Source: Bog-473 sp963843365 (GTDB lineage: Bacteria > Actinomycetota > Acidimicrobiia > Acidimicrobiales > RAAP-2). Taken from it: DNA of 64,000 bases. Shown piece after piece: positions 63,283-64,000 of the stretch (within the stretch, counting starts at the first letter, position 1; each line of letters opens with the position of its first letter). The stretch lies in contig CAWJKG010000003.1 of the NCBI GenBank assembly GCA_963843365.1, positions 372,001-436,000 of the forward strand, given 5' to 3'. Position numbers and translations under genes: made by a program. The notes beneath the pieces were generated by a model. That model had not been told where the DNA came from and ran no database searches. It saw nothing but the letters and a program-made list of their open reading frames with translations.

Positions 63283-64000
63283 TCACCAACCCGTCGCGGC
63301 AACGACGGGGGCATTCAAATGGGAGGCAGCCGTACCGCCATCGTTGGGCGCGTCCCCATAGGAGTCGACCGCTCCACTCGCCGTCACCAGCCAGTAGCCA
63401 CCCCCATCAGCGGTGGCGTAGATCGCAGCGGCGGGATTGAAGCCTCCAAGGCCGCTCGCACCGCCGAGGTATTCGGCGTCGCCATAGTTGTACACGGTGC
63501 CGTCGGCCAGCAAAATCCAATATCCTCCTCCGTCCGGAGTCCGGACGGCCGCGGTCACGGGGGAACTCTGGATGCCGGGCGCACCGAGGTAGGGAGCGTC
63601 GCCAAACGCGTAGACGTTGCCGCTGTTCGTGGCGATCCAATAGCCACGACCGGAGGCATCCGGTATCACCGCCACCGCTGACCCCTGGCATCCGCCGATA
63701 CCCGGACACGATCCGGCGAAGTGCGCATCACCGAAGGCGAAGACACCGCCGTCAGAGCTGACCATGAAGTAGCCGCCCCCATCGACGGATGGGACCATTC
63801 CCACAATCGGTGCGCCGAGCTTCGGAGCGGATCCGATGCTTCCGGCGGGGGCGAACCCCAACGCCGGGATGGAGCCGTAGTAGCCGGCATCACCGAAGGC
63901 GAAGACGCCTCCGTCGGCCGCCTCCAGCCAATAGCCCTGTCGGTCCGACGTCGGAGTGATCCCGACAACCGGACGTTGCAACTTCAGGGAGCCGGTCGAG
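63283..64000 (-). CDS. DGGVFAFGDA-type repeat protein (N-terminus outside window)
   Basis: The visible 239 codons are five to six copies of a unit of about 45 residues ending GYWLEAADGGVFAFGDAGYYG, GYFMVSSDGGVFAFGDAHFAG, GYWIATNSGNVYAFGDAPYLG, GYWILLADGTVYNYGDAEYLG and GYWLVTASGAVDSYGDAP. Such beta-propeller-like arrays are frequent in secreted Acidimicrobiia proteins, often behind a protease or hydrolase domain. The start lies beyond 64000, so the catalytic part, if any, is not seen. The stop is at 63283. Confidence 0.82.
   Translation of the reverse strand, partial: STGSLKLQRPVVGITPTSDRQGYWLEAADGGVFAFGDAGYYGSIPALGFAPAGSIGSAPKLGAPIVGMVPSVDGGGYFMVSSDGGVFAFGDAHFAGSCPGIGGCQGSAVAVIPDASGRGYWIATNSGNVYAFGDAPYLGAPGIQSSPVTAAVRTPDGGGYWILLADGTVYNYGDAEYLGGASGLGGFNPAAAIYATADGGGYWLVTASGAVDSYGDAPNDGGTAASHLNAPVVAATGW

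Overview
The window is high-GC DNA (by eye the outer parts look richer in G+C than the 24-40 kb centre) from a free-living actinobacterium, most plausibly a member of Acidimicrobiia or a related uncultured lineage. Pointers are two F420-type luciferase-like oxidoreductases, an Lsr2-type protein, a DUF2510 protein, RDD and UbiB/ABC1 proteins, a repeat protein built on DGGVFAFGDA-like motifs, and a complete-looking type IV pilus engine in an actinobacterial setting. The lineage is inferred from gene content only. No rRNA, tRNA, CRISPR array, insertion sequence or phage gene was recognised.

Layout. 1-18 kb is mostly metabolic and housekeeping: RDD protein with a nonapeptide-repeat partner, VOC protein, aldo/keto reductase, an F420-type oxidoreductase with an enoyl-CoA hydratase, two GNAT acetyltransferases, a GT-C-like membrane protein, a TSPPY DNA methyltransferase, an ABC1 kinase-like protein, a NarL-type two-component pair, and a P450-TetR-oxidoreductase operon with a clear promoter and palindromic operator. 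18.5-31.2 kb is a surface-protein island: a 1973-residue collagen-like protein, then two 2OG-Fe(II) oxygenase-like proteins, two GT2 glycosyltransferases (one joined to a methyltransferase-like domain, one to a TPR-like region), a beta-propeller-like protein and a TPR lipoprotein. I read this as a candidate collagen-modification cassette. 31.9-51.8 kb holds another GT-C protein and the type IV pilus locus (prepilin peptidase, PilT, PilA, PilC, PilB, a PilX-like IPT/TIG protein, a giant repeat adhesin apparently fused to a PilV-like prepilin head, and a PilW-like prepilin). 52-64 kb has Lsr2, a DUF2510 membrane protein, an HtrA-type protease, a zinc alcohol dehydrogenase facing a PhyH-like dioxygenase, a small redox operon, a VOC protein, a Tat-exported phosphoesterase and a truncated repeat protein at the edge.

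Several genes carry single-base frameshifts (GT-C protein twice, ABC1, histidine kinase, pilin-adhesin, DUF2510 protein, SDR). Each is repaired by adding or removing one base, several in G or C runs, so sequencing or assembly error is the simplest explanation. These genes are annotated as intact loci with the break noted.

Working together: the prepilin peptidase would process PilA, PilW and the PilV-adhesin; PilB, PilC and PilT would extend and retract the fibre; the collagen-like protein and the giant adhesin are two separate very long repetitive surface structures next to glycosyltransferases and oxygenases that could modify them.
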